Shown: one piece after another, positions 14,491-25,684 of the stretch
Position numbering within the stretch: position 1 is the first letter of the stretch
Layout of the letters: each line of letters begins with the position of its first letter
Source: Acanthacorydalis orientalis
Taxonomy: Eukaryota; Arthropoda; Insecta; Megaloptera; Corydalidae
NCBI GenBank assembly: GCA_034766995.1
Contig: CM068317.1
Coordinates: 23,415,001 to 23,479,000, forward strand
DNA length: 64,000 nt
Direction of reading: 5' to 3'
Notes under the pieces: model-generated
Databases searched by the model: none
The model's input: only the letters and a program-made list of their open reading frames with translations
What the model was told of the DNA's origin: nothing
Program-made: the position numbers and the translations under genes

Positions 14491-15128
14491 AAAATCTGTA
14501 GATACACTTTTTTGGTGCACCGATGTGTTCTTTGTTCTTAGATTTTTTTTTAGTTTGATGCAATCGTTGTATCAAAGTCCACAAGATGATCCTTGAATTT
14601 CAGTTGCGTATATACAAATATTTATTTGAATTTTGTTAGTCGTTTTTTTCGCTGTTAGATTTTCTGTTTCGCCAGTCGGTTTATTACATAATATAGTGTT
14701 TAAAATATGTTTCTTTATAGATATATATAAGCAATTTTGCAGATGAAGATATTTTTTATCGACTAGTACATGTTGAAAACATGTTTTACTTGTAATTAAA
14801 TGATTGTGGTTTTCATAATTGTGGATTTCTTTTTGGCAATTTGTCAGAAAATATAAAATATAATGTTCAAAAGTAATATATATTTTTGAATTCAACCATA
14901 TAAACGTGGTACATATTTGAATCGACTTTATATTCAAAATTTTAACATTATAGTTACTTTAAATATTTGTATAACTAGTAACACGTCAGAATTGACAGGA
15001 AAATAGAAAGAAATATGGAAAGAAAAAACTGTTTATTAGTTTTTACAACATAATATATTTAAACATAAAAAATACCTAAGAACAAAACTTAATGAATTAA
15101 ATTTGAAACCTATGAGCAGACAAAGCAA
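14491..15128. other. AT-rich interval, nothing recognised
   Basis: A 121-codon minus-strand frame at 14572-14937 exists. Its composition is Ile/Asn/Lys/Thr-rich with no domain that I recognise, so I do not call it a gene. Confidence 0.4.
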
Positions 15129-15189
15129 ACATTTCTCGTCACCATAGACACTCGCCATCTTATCGGCAGGACAAAGTGACGAGAAATGT
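15129..15189. repeat. Perfect 14-bp stem hairpin
   Basis: Arms ACATTTCTCGTCAC (15129-15142) and GTGACGAGAAATGT (15176-15189) are perfect inverse complements around a 33-nt, relatively GC-rich loop. It may be the remnant of a short MITE or a structured RNA element. Confidence 0.85.
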
Positions 15190-15985
15190 GGGTTTTTACA
15201 TATAAGAAGAATGTATGTGTAAATAAATTTTTTGAAAAACTTTCAGTTTGAAGAAAAAATAATTAAAAGTAATTTATTTAAATATATAGCTGTATTAACT
15301 GTTGTTGTTTTATATTATTACTTATAATTTATGTAAAATTTGCATAAATATTTTAATAATAAACACACATCTGAGCCACGACTGTTCGTTACATATTTAA
15401 TTTTTATTACATGTGATGATATAGTTTTATTAATTTAAAGCTATGCGACTCTGATATATAATTATTCTTATAAATATTAACAATAAATCGGATAATTAAA
15501 GTTTGGATTAATATTTTTTTTTCTAAAAAGTATTATTCCATTTTAAAGTCGTTTGAATAATATTGCAGTACAGTCTGAATTTTCGTAGACCTTAATTCAA
15601 TTTTCAAAAATAAACATATATTTGAAGGTCTGGTAAGTTCTTAAAATCTGATCTGGAGCTTAGAATGGTTCTATATATTAAATTCAAAACGAAACGATTG
15701 TATAGTAAATCATATGTGCAATTTTATATCAATAGTATCTGAAAAGCCCGAACTGCGTTTTTTTATTTTTTTGGAAGCGAATCATATATATTTAGACCTT
15801 CGCAAAAACTTTGGAACAGTATATCTTTATGGATTTAAAAATTGGTTCGCGCACTTATTTAGTTCCTTGAGAGGTTTGCAAATTTAACATCTGATTTTTT
15901 ATATTTATGAAGGTTTTGTATTTATTTATATAATTTTTTTATATACTTTTTTATTTTTTGTATTTATTTATATGAAGTATGTATG
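15190..15985. other. AT-rich interval, nothing recognised
   Basis: No supported gene or element. Confidence 0.45.
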
Positions 15986-16917
15986 TAGTGTTTCTTTTTG
16001 AGAAAAAAGTATAATTTGTTTTTCTCATTTCTCGAGAATTATAGCGTTTGTTCTCAAGAAAACAGTAAAATTCGTTTTTCTCATTTCTCTAGACATTTAT
16101 TTTTTGGGAATTGATATCGAAATTATTCATTATTTATAAGTAGAGAAGGTTAACAATGAACTAAGCAAGGAATTTCTTATTACAATTAAAGAAGAAGTAA
16201 GTAAAAGAAGAAACAATAAAATCATATCTCTCAATAAATTTTTATAAAATTCCGCTCGTGAAGAAAAAGACATTTTTTAGACTAGTCTCGAAAAATGAAG
16301 CTTACAAAATTGTTAAATAGATTATTTGCTAGAGTTGTCAACAGTTTGATATTGACGAAGATGTTAAGGATGTTCAAATCAATGGAAATGAAGTATTGTC
16401 TTCAAGAAAAATTAAATTTATCTATAACAGAAAATGTGAGAGAAGGGAAACCTGGTTTTACTGACAAATATCAGACTATTTCAAACAACGGGCACAAGAA
16501 CAATAAATTTGGTACTACTTAGAGATGCTTTGTCCACAATAAATCCTGCTTCTACACAAAATTAACGTAATTTTTTTATTACTAACGATTTTATTACGAA
16601 GAAGAGAAATTGATTGTCCAATAATACTTTGGATGCGCTATGTTTTTTAAAAAAATATTTTTAAAGTTGAACAATAAACGCATTAAATTTTATTTAGTAA
16701 TCATTTTTTATCTACATGTATTTTCTGTTAAAATAATGATTAAAATATATGAATTAAGAATTAAAGAGTGATATTTCACTATTATATAACCTTTTAAACA
16801 GAAACTAAAGCCGGCAAATGTTATTTATATCTTATATGAGAATTCTCGAGATTTCTCAAGAAGTAAGAGGTACATTATTCTTTTCTCGAGAAATGAGAAC
16901 TATTGGGAAATCTTAAC

Positions 16918-16922
<5 letters not shown>
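15986..16922 (+). mobile_element. hAT transposon, decayed and internally deleted
   Basis: The left end reads TAGTGTTTCTTTTTGAG, and the right end (reverse complement) reads TAGTGGTTAAGATTTCCC. Both are followed within 50 bp by the same TTCTCATTTCTCGAGAA block. The 8 bp outside each end (TATGTATG and TATATATA) agree at six of eight positions, consistent with a worn hAT target duplication. The interior carries a hAT C-terminal dimerisation domain. At 937 bp it is far shorter than an autonomous hAT element. Confidence 0.7.
16180..16664 (+). pseudogene. hAT transposase remnant with dimerisation domain
   Basis: From 16518 the plus strand reads LRDALSTINPAST, then with two in-frame stops FFITNDFITKKRN and LSNNTLDALCFLKKYF, ending at a TAA at 16662-16664. 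The order ...KKRNRL-(5)-LDALCFLK is the conserved end of the hAT C-terminal dimerisation domain, here with R lost to a stop. Upstream, lysine-rich stretches (about 16180-16300) look like more N-terminal coding sequence in other frames. A 75-codon frame at 16295-16522 runs through this region but is partly out of register. The catalytic core is not recognisable, so the copy is inactive. Confidence 0.65.
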
Positions 16923-16964
<42 letters not shown>

Positions 16965-17021
16965 TGTGTGTGTGTAAATATTTGAAATTTTCATTTATAA
17001 AAAAAAAGAGTTTGTTCTTAC

Positions 17022-17290
17022 CTTCAAACAGACAAATCGTATATCAATCGACGCTCAGAATCTCGAACTCACTACTTATAAGTTCACACAAGTGTACACT
17101 TTTTAATAAAACCGACCGACTGAAACTGTTTCGATTTCGGTGCGCGCTGGTTCGCCCGCTGTTGCCTTTCGCAGGTGTATCGCCTGACTAGTAAGAATTT
17201 CTCAACGAAATGGAAAGTGTACGGTGCTCTAATGGCTGGTGGGGAAATCAAGAAACTAGTTTCGGTCTTATGTACATACGTTTTCATTTA
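17022..17290 (-). other. GC-richer island, candidate 5' exon with donor site
   Basis: On the minus strand the island (containing GGTGCGCGCTGGTTCGCC read on plus) ends in TGTTTGAAG followed by GTAAGAAC, a strong splice-donor context at 17021/17022. A TTTCAGTCGG initiator-like sequence lies about 100 nt upstream of the donor. This layout would fit a short non-coding first exon of a minus-strand gene. A 67-codon frame at 17084-17287 overlaps but has no recognised domain. No TATA box is evident. Confidence 0.3.
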
Positions 17291-17950
17291 TTTATTTTTT
17301 TTTTAATTGAACTTATTATTCGTCGTACAATGACGTAAATGTTTGACAGAAAAAAAGACTAGTATCTCTTTAATGTTCTTCAGCGATTAGATGAGCTAAT
17401 TATGGTAATAATGTATTTGTCATTGGTTCTATATTTTATATCAGTATTAACGATCATATGAAATGAATAAAAATGAATTTATGGAATTATACTTTTTAAT
17501 ATTTACTTATATTGAACTTTGTATACTGCTGTAGATGAGATATTTAGATGTATTGTTTTTAAATGCTTTAAAACCTGTTTTACTTATAATCATATGAAAT
17601 ATATTTTTGAATTTAATTCTTATCATTCCAAGTATTCCTCTCAGTTACCACCGATGTCCGGTGTTCTACCCCAAGTGTGCTTGTCAGGTACATCTGATTT
17701 CAAGCGTGCTACTAATTGAACGCATTGTCTGTAGCTGTATTCGCAATTTATTGTTGTATTGGCAGTTTATTGCTGTACAGCAATCGAATTGTGCTACGGT
17801 TAATTGTTTTTGTTGAGATACGATAATGTTGCTCAGTCAGTTACACGCGAACAGTAAAGATGCGACATTCTAATTACTTACTCCTTGCTTAGGAAGATAA
17901 GAGAATTGTCACCATATATATAGTATCACACTTTAGAAACAAGAATCATA

Positions 17951-18200
17951 ACTAAATTTTCGCGAAATTGTACTGTTGAAGAAGTTTAAAAATCAAGTGT
18001 GATTACTAATTATACGAACACTATGGGTGGTGTAGACAAAGCAGATCAATATGCAGTAACATATTGTTTCCTGAAGAAATCGCTAAAATGGTGGCGAAAA
18101 TTGTTCTTTTGAGGATCAGAAACAAGTATAGTAAAAGCTTATTGTTGTTGCAAAGCAAAGTAGAGGAGAATAGGAGACGGTCATTTAATAAGAACAGTAA
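17951..18200 (+). pseudogene. piggyBac transposase fragment
   Basis: The plus strand reads TKFSRNCTVEEV, a TAA, then VITNYTNTMGGVDKADQ and SLKWWRKLFF before a TGA at 18110-18112. The block (Y)xxxMGGVDxxDQ followed by a KWWxxLFF motif is the conserved piggyBac core after the second catalytic Asp region; the D of GGVD is one of the invariant acidic residues. Similarity appears to continue past the stop in another reading (SETSIVKAY). Only about 80 residues of the roughly 550-residue protein remain, with stops on both sides. No TTAA-flanked terminal repeats were located. Confidence 0.7.
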
Positions 18201-18255
18201 TAAGTTTTTCTGTAACTTTATTCTACATAACTCTTTTACAACGTGAGTGCTTTCG

Positions 18256-18720
18256 TCAGTGGCTCAAATTCAAAAACATTTTATTGATCCTGATTTGAGA
18301 TACATGACCTTGTGGGGCCGGTATAGTGCTTAAAGTTATGGCGGTGCCTTGTGTTAATAGAACTTTATAAGCCTTTAGGAATAAATCCTTATGCAAAATA
18401 CGCCCTGTGATCATCTGTGAAAAGTTCAATTACCGTGAACGTTGTGTAATTAACATTCCTGGCTCTTCTGATACACTTTCACGAATCAAATCAATGTTTT
18501 CTTGAGAACGAACACCATGAACACATGTTGGCGTTTCTTTATCTTTAACCGATCGAGTCTCTTCAAATTTACTCACTAATCGAAGAAGTGTTGATTCAGA
18601 TGGACGAGTATGTCGAGAATAAATATCGCGTAATTTACGAAATATATTTTTTATAGAACGACCACATTAATAACACAATTTTATTATTTCAGTGCGTTGT
18701 TTTGTTTTATACAAAGCCAT
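18256..18720 (-). pseudogene. DUF4817-type transposase, N-terminal HTH region
   Basis: From an ATG at 18718-18720 the minus strand keeps one frame for 155 codons, with only two internal TAA codons. The translation contains RSIKNIFRKLRDIYSRHTRP, SESTLLRLVSKFEETRSV, an ENIDLIRESVSEEP block and ILHKDLFLKAYKVLLTQ. This order matches the helix-turn-helix DUF4817 region found at the start of a large arthropod mariner-like transposase group. The catalytic part is missing here; a fragment of a matching catalytic domain lies at 29540-29840. The preserved register despite two stops suggests decay mainly by point mutation. Confidence 0.75.
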
Positions 18721-19052
18721 AATTGAAAATGGCAATGTATATACTTAACAAATGTCAAAAAAATGCAACTGTCAGTTTGACATCTGAGAAATATAAGCTT
18801 TTAAAAATTTGTATCCTTATTGGAAAATCTTTACATGCTTTCATTTAACAAAAAAATCTTTTAAAAAAAATATGTTAGTAAAAAATGATTATTTTAAAAT
18901 TTTACAAAAAAATAAATTATTAAGAACCTTGTATTAATTTTATCTTATTACCAAATATAAAATTAAATTAAATCAGTGAATCGTTAAACAAATGCAATAA
19001 GCGTATAATAAATTTGATAAAGTACTTTTATACCTATTTAAAATACATACGT

Positions 19053-19061
<9 letters not shown>
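18721..19061. other. AT-rich interval, nothing recognised
   Basis: Probably the outer part of the DUF4817-type element, but no terminal repeat was identified. Confidence 0.35.
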
Positions 19062-19100
<39 letters not shown>

Positions 19101-19151
19101 GTGTGTATGTATATATATATATATATATGTGTGTGTATATATATATATATT
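19062..19151. repeat. (TA)n / (TG)n array at a LINE 3' end
   Basis: TA repeats with TGTGTG inserts directly follow the 3' end of the minus-strand RTE-like copy. Confidence 0.9.
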
Positions 19152-19777
19152 ATTAACAGCCTCTGTTAATCCACTGCTGGATAAAGGCCTCTTCTATGAT
19201 TTTCCATTTTGTTCGATTCAGTGCCTCTCTTTTCCATAGATTTCCAAGAAAGTTTTTAATATCCTTATCCCATCTGTTCATTGGTCTCTTTCTCTGGGTA
19301 TTTTCATATTCCTTAGTTCTCAGTCAATAATTTCTCTTGTCCATCGGTTGTCTTCTCTTCTTGCGACATGTCCCTCTCATTTCCATTTCAGACTCTTTAC
19401 TCTTCTTATTATATCTGTGACTCCTGTTTGTTTTCGTATCCATTCTATTCTCTTTCTATCTCTTCTTGTTATTCCCAACATGCATCTTTCCATACTTCCT
19501 TGTGTTGTTTGGAGTCTGAACTATTTTGGCGTTAAGCACCCATGTTTCGCTGCCGTAGGTAAGGACCGGTAGTATACACTGATCAAATACTTTTTTCTTT
19601 AAACAGAGTGGGATTGTTGATTTAAATATCGAGGCGTTTCGTCCAAAAGAGCCCCATCTCATTTTTATTCTCCTATTTATTTCTTCAGTGAACGATCCAT
19701 CTATGTTGATAAGCTGGCCTAGATAGACATATTTCGTAACTGCATCTATTTCCGTTCCTATTATTTCAATTTTCTTC

Positions 19778-19780
<3 letters not shown>
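19151..19780 (-). mobile_element. RTE-like non-LTR retrotransposon, 5'-truncated
   Basis: The minus strand ends in GGCCTTTATCCAGCAGTGG then ATTAACAGAGGCTGTTAATA, a typical RTE-like LINE terminus. Upstream is the coding tail. The copy is truncated at 19780, where a (TA)n array begins, and its 3' end also meets a (TA)n array. It is the mirror-oriented relative of 13334-14138. Confidence 0.8.

Positions 19781-19785
<5 letters not shown>
19456..19785 (-). pseudogene. RTE-like reverse transcriptase, post-RT C-terminal region
   Basis: An open frame reads [20 protein letters not shown] then GQLINIDGSFTEEINRRIKM, followed by a block containing CLKKKVFDQCILPVLTYGSE and TWVLNAK. This is the conserved region after the RT catalytic core of RTE-like LINEs. 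The frame is then lost, but DNA-level similarity to the C-terminus continues to about 19190. The N-terminal 15 residues of the longest frame are microsatellite translation, not protein. The enzyme is incomplete and inactive. Confidence 0.8.
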
Positions 19786-19828
<43 letters not shown>

Positions 19829-19840
19829 TATATATATATA

Positions 19841-19906
<66 letters not shown>
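19781..19906. repeat. (TA)n array with TG/CA insert
   Basis: About 125 bp of TA repeats with a short CACACACA segment, starting exactly at the 5' truncation point of the RTE-like copy. Confidence 0.9.
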
Positions 19907-19909
<3 letters not shown>

Positions 19910-20199
19910 GAATCAGCAATATACTCTTATTATCAAAATCAAATATTATTTTATAATTATTATATGAATATATGCAAATTATAAATTAAATATTTGTATT
20001 ATAGTATTTAATGTTACCGTTTAAAAATATACAAATTTATTTAGTTAAATATATTCATTTCCTCTTATAAACTTTTTATAACTTAATGTGATATTTTTAA
20101 GATCCATGTTTAAAGAGATTTTCTAGCATTAAATCTAAAAATAATTCTATTCCTAATTTTATGCTCGAATTGTTGACTTTTTTTCCATAGGAGTGAGAG

Positions 20200-20400
20200 A
20201 GAATGAAATTAAAATGCAGCAAAGTAATAGGAAGACAGATAAAACTTTCCAACTCAATTAAAGTATTTTAATCCAACGTTTTGTGGCGTGTTGTCATGCA
20301 TTATCGTGTTGCAGAATAACGTTTATGTGGCTGATTAATGATGACCGCTTTTCTTGTAATCTTATGTGCAACCTGTTAAGTTGTTATAATAGTGATGTTG
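20200..20400 (-). pseudogene. mariner transposase fragment around catalytic Asp 2
   Basis: The minus strand reads NRLHIRLQEKRSSLISHI, then NVILQHDNA, a TGA, and QHATKRWIKIL before further stops. The (V)ILQHDNA motif holds the second catalytic Asp of mariner transposases (codon at 20303-20305), and the preceding LxxLxxxLxEKR is the usual lead-in. Nothing of the flanking domains is clear. The fragment is closest in style to the mariner at 54.3-55.2 kb, not to the three near-identical copies. Confidence 0.65.
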
Positions 20401-20598
20401 AAATTATTTAGTGGTTGTGATTATTCATAATACACAACTTGTCTTGTGTTCTACTGAATTGCTAGCATAATCTTTGACATTACAATACGTTTATACCATT
20501 TTTTGGCATGGATTTTTTTAGTTTTATATTTATATTTTTATTCGATTAAAATAATGTATACTTGGACCATTCTTCAGCTACTGTACTATTGCACTTTA

Positions 20599-20599
<1 letters not shown>

Positions 20600-20677
<78 letters not shown>

Positions 20678-20685
20678 TATATATA

Positions 20686-20722
<37 letters not shown>
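20600..20722. repeat. Interrupted (TA)n array
   Basis: TA repeats interrupted by TTATATATATTATATAATA-like units, giving local palindromes. Confidence 0.9.
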
Positions 20723-20725
<3 letters not shown>

Positions 20726-21003
20726 TTGCTTTTTATATATAGATTGGTACATCGTGGCTTTTTTAGATTTTATTCAAGTTATTCATATGGAGTTCATATT
20801 CATTAATTAGATTCTTGTAGCATGAACTTTTTAAACTAGTGTCCAAATAGTTCTGTTAGAATTAGTTTCCAAGAAGGTTCTTAAAATATTCTCGGATACT
20901 TTTGGTATTTTTGAATGAACATTATTTTTTTAAATCTATGTCTATTGAAATTTTTTTCTTAATTAAAATTGATACATTCACCTAAGTACTTCTGCGTCAT
21001 ATA

Positions 21004-22030
21004 TTGGGTTTGAAAAAAGTTCATAACGTTTTTAAGGTGTAAAAAATCAAAGGGATTGTTTATTTATTTATACATATTTATTCTTATACATATGTACCAT
21101 TTTGATCCACCACCTTTCGCCATTTTTCACGTAGTATCATAATTCCGTCCTCCCTGAACTTGGCATCTTTCTGGGCGATGAATTGAACCAGGTAGTTTCT
21201 GCAGACTTCCAAGCAAGCGAATTGTTTTTCATTAAGAGAATTCTGTAAGGACTGTAACAAATGGTAATCTGAAGGTGCAAGATCAGATGAATATGGCGGG
21301 TCAGATAGGACGTCCCAGCCAAATTGCACCAACTTCTGTCTTGGTGGAAAACGATACACATCCGATTGATCAATTCTGGACGCTTTTGATCGATCGCCGC
21401 CTTTAATTTGTTCAATTGAGCAAAATACTTCTCCGAATTTATCTTCTAATAATTTGGGAGATACTTGCGATACACAACACCTTTCCAATGTCACCAGATA
21501 CACAACATCGCTATCATTTTTTGTAGCCAAGAATTTCTGTCAATGTAAATGTGATAACTATCCGTGAAACTTTCTGGAAATAATACAAAATTGTGCAATT
21601 GTGAAACAACGATTTTTTCTAATTTTCATGTTTACATTTAACATCAAATCGTTTGTCATCATACTAGGCCGGCCGCAGTGCTCTTCATCATGAATATTCG
21701 TTCGCCCTTTTTTAAATAAACGATACCATTGCCTAATCTTACTGTCACTCGTAACACTTGGTCCATACACATCATTAAGTTGTTTGTGAATATCAGCACT
21801 ATTGTTTTTTACTAACACAAATCGGATTACAGCACGAACCTCGCAGCTGGGGAATTTATTTACTTCTGCACTTACTATAAATCACTCACACGTTGCATCA
21901 AACAAGGATCCGTGGGATCCAAAATGACAGCTAGCCTAAGATCAGTTTAAAGTTATTGCGCATGAACGGTCTCATCATTCATGTTTAATCGGTGGTAATT
22001 ACAAAACGGACCTTCCTTTAAAAACACACC
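21004..22030 (-). mobile_element. mariner-family transposon, decayed
   Basis: A minus-strand transposase with N-terminal, catalytic and C-terminal blocks spans most of this interval. The left edge is placed near GGGTTTGAAAAAAGTTCATA (21005), which resembles a mariner terminal repeat. The right edge is uncertain, near the CCTTCCTTTAAAAACACACC stretch before the (TA)n array at 22037. The subfamily is different from that of the elements at 22.1, 24.4 and 26.8 kb. Confidence 0.65.
21084..21818 (-). pseudogene. mariner transposase, frameshifted
   Basis: The N-terminal block (21558-21818) reads IHKQLNDVYGPSVTSDSKIR then QWYRLFKKGRTNIHDEEHCG, the usual HTH region ending in a DEExxGRPS-like motif. 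The C-terminal block (21084-21530) contains SDPPYSSDLAPSDYH, with the third catalytic Asp, and ends KWRKVVDQNGTYV. The second catalytic Asp (CIVFHQD) sits in a different frame at 21137-21415, so a frameshift separates Asp2 from Asp3. The Asp1 region is not recognisable. The copy cannot be active. Confidence 0.75.
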
Positions 22031-22032
22031 TA

Positions 22033-22097
<65 letters not shown>

Positions 22098-22100
<3 letters not shown>

Positions 22101-23326
22101 TAACTTGATTTTATATTAGGGACAAGAGCTTCAGTTTCGAAGTATACTTTATTTTTTCGAATAAACCCCTCGAAGCTTAATGCACTTGATCCAGCATTTC
22201 TCGAGATTTTCGATTCCCTCCTTGAAAGGGATTTCTTCGATGTCCTCGAAATAACCGTTTGCGGTCTCTATCGCCGCTTCATTCGACCCAAATAGCTTTC
22301 TAGACAGAAAAATTTTGTGTTTCGGGAAGAGATGAAAGTCTGATAGAAATCAGGCGAATATGGTGGATACACAAAGATTTCAAACTTCAATTTGATCAAT
22401 TTTTACTGATCGATAACGTTTGAATGAGTCGGAGTATTGTCATGGTGAAACAACAGTTTTGATCATTGCCATTCCGGGACGTTCTTCTCTGATCGCTGCC
22501 TTCAACTTCTCCAAAAATGCTGCGTACTATTGATCAGTAACTGTTTTTTCCTTCTGAAAATAGTCAATGAAGAGAATTTCTTTCGCATCCCAGAAAACTT
22601 GCATCAGTTTTCCAACCGAGTGAACAGTCTTTGCCTTCTTTGGATCCGTTTCACTACTTTCAGTTCATTGTTTTCATTGTATTATCGATTCTGGTGAATG
22701 GTGAATATAAGTTTCATATGTGGTTATAAAAAGCCGCATGAAATCCGTTGGATTATTCTTAAACAGTTCTAAGAAATCGGATAATAGTCGTGCATGAACT
22801 CGTTCTACTTTGCAGTGAGCAAACGGGGCATCTATCTTACGGAAAGTTTTTTCATACGCAATTCATTCGCTCAGTTCAGATGCCTATGATCTCTTCTGTC
22901 TCGTTCACTTTCACTCGCCGGTCGGACAAACCCATATCGTGGACTTTATCAATGTTATCTGGTGTGATAGTTGTTCTCGGGGCTCCTAAGCGTAGTACAT
23001 CTTCAATGCTCCTTCTAACACGTTTAAATTGCCACACCAAATGCCAAATGGTTTCGTAAGAAGGACAAGATTCGCCCTGTGTAGGAAATATCCTTTTATC
23101 GATTTTCTTCCCTGTTTTTCTTTCCAAAAAAAAGAACTAAACCACACCTTGAATTCAGATTTTATCCTTTTCACACGAAGCGCTTGTGTTGAAATAACTG
23201 TTAAACGAAGAATTAATTGCGAAATGACTAGCAACTTCATAAGCGTCACTAAAAGGGATGGAACTATATAAAAATGCATACAGCTGTTCTCCACCGTCAT
23301 TGAGTACACGAACCAAGTTACTCCTC
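22098..23326 (-). mobile_element. mariner-family transposon in a (TA)n array, decayed
   Basis: The ends carry inverted GAGTAACTTG: left GAGTAACTTGATTTTAT, right (reverse complement) GAGGAGTAACTTGGTTCG. The left end abuts a (TA)n array directly; the right (TA)n begins about 10 bp beyond. The length of about 1.23 kb is that of a complete mariner. The ends resemble the GAGTAACTCGGTTCG stretch at about 49291, which may be another end of this family. Confidence 0.7.
22150..23127 (-). pseudogene. mariner transposase, multiple frameshifts
   Basis: Blocks recognisable in order on the minus strand are RSIEDVLRLGAPRTTITPDN and IDKVHDMGLSDRRVKVNE (linker after HTH), then DPKKAKTVHSVGKLMQVFWD, then LLFHHDNTPTHSN with the second catalytic Asp, then YPPYSPDF, and after a frameshift SDFHLFP with the third Asp. 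The C-terminus is CWIKCIKLRGVYSKK. Asp2-Asp3 spacing is close to 34 residues once the frameshift is allowed for. Several stops and shifts rule out activity. Confidence 0.75.
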
Positions 23327-23340
23327 AAACCGCCATTATA

Positions 23341-23383
<43 letters not shown>

Positions 23384-23390
23384 TTATAGA

Positions 23391-24115
23391 ATAATCTTTT
23401 TCAATATTATTATTTTATTCAATATTGTTCTTTTTTTTAAAAAAAACAGGTAACATGAAATGTTTTCTATGTTTCATTTAATGACATTTTGAATTTTGAA
23501 AAAAATTATAAATTAAAATGGGCGTTTGTGCTGTATATTTAACTAGTCACATGATTGAGGAATCAAACTTAATAGTTTAATAATGTTTTTTTCCATGGGA
23601 GATTTTCATCTAGTTTGTTTTAAAAATATGAAGAATTAATCTACCTCCCAATATTTTTGTTTGAAGTTTCATAATAAATTAAAGAATTGATGAAATGTTT
23701 AGGATCAATTAGAACTGATTTTAAAATGAAATAATACATTTGTTGCAAGTAGGTTCTAGTTGAATAATTTACAGCAAAAATATGAATATTAATGGCATAA
23801 ATATCAATTATAATTTAAAAAAACTGGTACATGTTCTCGGTAGTTTTAGTAATTCCAATATCGACAATCATGAATCTCGATGTGCTCTGAGGCTTGACAT
23901 TCTGCGAAATAACTTTTTAGGATTTTTTTGTAATTCATGTGGTATCTAACATGTTTATTTCGTTATATTATTCTTAATCAATTAAATCAGTTCGTGTAAT
24001 TATATGTTTTGAGAGAATCATTAATCGAATACATCATGTGAAACATATGTTGGAGTAACATATCTTTTGTGTATTTTCATTTTACTTTATCATCGATCGC
24101 TTTTTTCCGACTTTC
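23391..24115. other. AT-rich interval, nothing recognised
   Basis: No supported gene or element. Confidence 0.5.
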
Positions 24116-24119
24116 TTAA

Positions 24120-24266
24120 CCCTTTCACCACGGATTAAATATTTTTAGTTTTGAAACTTCTGTTTAGTTTGATGATCTTTTGAGTTACTTAAGTAATCTA
24201 TTCATTTTCCGTTTGTAATTTTTGAAAATTTTATGATACACATAGGTCCCGTTAGTGGCGAAAGGG
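24120..24266. mobile_element. piggyBac-type MITE
   Basis: A 147-bp element with inverted ends CCCTTTCACCACGGA and (reverse complement) CCCTTTCGCCACTAACGG, flanked on both sides by TTAA (24116-24119 and 24267-24270). The TTAA duplication plus CCC-starting ends are the hallmark of piggyBac-superfamily elements. It has no coding capacity. Confidence 0.85.
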
Positions 24267-24420
24267 TTAAAATGAGAATAAATAGTGTTTTTATCTAAAA
24301 CCTAATAGTTATTGTATATATAAATTATAATATTTAGGTTGAATAAAAAAGAATAATGTGCGTGTATTCCAATACAGATTAAAATTCATTCATAATTGTT
24401 TAAAAAATTATTGTAGTATA

Positions 24421-25684
24421 TTAGGTTGGTTCAAAAATAATTGCGTTTTTTATCATTTTAAGTTTGGAGCCGATTTTTCTAGTTACCGTTATCTTCTGTT
24501 ATAATCATGTAATACATAATTGTATACAATGAAATTGACGCTACTGACTTCAGCTTATATCTATTATTTTCATTCTTTAGTATTGTTGGATGCAACCTCT
24601 TAAATTAGTCGAGGAACAAAAGAAAGAAAAGAGTTTAAATTGGAACGTGAAGCAACAGAAACTGCTCGAAATAACAAATTTGTTTTTAGTGAAGAATCAC
24701 TTAGTGAACGAACAGCACAATAGCTGATTCCAAAAATTTCATGATGGAAACGAAAGCCTTGATAAGGAGGAGGGCCGTGGGTTTCCTTCAGCTATAGTCA
24801 ATAATGCTTTAAGTACCATTATTGAAGCGGACCCTTGTAAAATTACTCGAGAGGTGGTAGAAGAACTCAATGTTGATCATTCAAAAGTTGTTCGACATTT
24901 GAGCCTAATTGGAATAACAAAAAAGCTGATAAATGAGTGCTGTATGAATGGAATGTAAAATCAAGCAATTGGTGATACAAAGTCTGTTCTGTGCTTCTTT
25001 TGCGTAACAAAAATGATCCCTTTTTTGATCGCATTATCACATCTGATGAAAAGTGGATTCTCTAAAACAATAGTAAACGTTCGTCACAGTGGCTAGATTG
25101 AGGAGAAGAACTAAAACAGTTTCCTAAACAGAAGCATCCAAAAAAAAGATTATGGTCGACTGTTTGGTGGTCGGAAAGTGGTATCATTCACTATAACTTC
25201 TTAAATTGTGGTGAAACAATAACAACAGAAAAATATTTTCAGGAAATTGAAAATATACATGAGATGTTGCATCATTTGTGGCTGGCATTAGTTAATTGAA
25301 GAGGACCAATTCTTCTTCATGACAACGCTCAACCACACATCTCAAATCACTTTAAAAAAATTAAATGAACTGGGTAATAAACCTTACCTCACCGACCTTA
25401 TTCTCTGGACATGTATCCGACAGATTATCATTTTTTTAAACATTTGAGTAATTTCCTACAGAAAGGTTTTCAAAGATTAAGCATCAGCTGAATACGCTTT
25501 CGATGAATTCTTTAATTTCAGGACTTCTATTCTATCTTGTAAGAATAAACAAACTTGATTCTCATTGGGAGACATTTGTGCAGGCCAGTGATCTTTATTT
25601 TGATTAATGAATATAATTTTTAACTGATATGTGGATTTTTATATTCGATACGTAAAAACCGCAATTATTTTTGTACCAACCTTA
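24421..25684 (+). mobile_element. mariner (cecropia-like ends), full-length but decayed (copy A1)
   Basis: The left end TTAGGTTGGTTCAAAAATAA and right end TTGTACCAACCTTA are inverted and flanked by TA. The TTAGGTTGGTxCAAAAxTAATTGCG form is that of Hsmar1/cecropia-type mariners. At 1264 bp the copy spans the full element. Its neighbour A2 (25801-26475) is an internally deleted relative, and both are duplicated at 40.7-43.5 kb. Confidence 0.85.
24600..25610 (+). pseudogene. mariner transposase, degraded (copy A1)
   Basis: Fragments in order are EFKLEREATETARN and FSEESLSERTAQ (HTH region), then DPFFDRIITSDEKWIL with the first catalytic Asp, KRSSQWLD, LWSTVWWSESGIIHYNFLN, GPILLHDNAQPH with the second Asp, then TLPHRPYSLDMYPTDYHFFK with the third Asp. 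All three acidic residues survive, but there are many stops and at least three frameshifts. The family's 340-odd residues are represented almost end to end, which makes this a useful reference for its deleted relatives. Confidence 0.8.
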
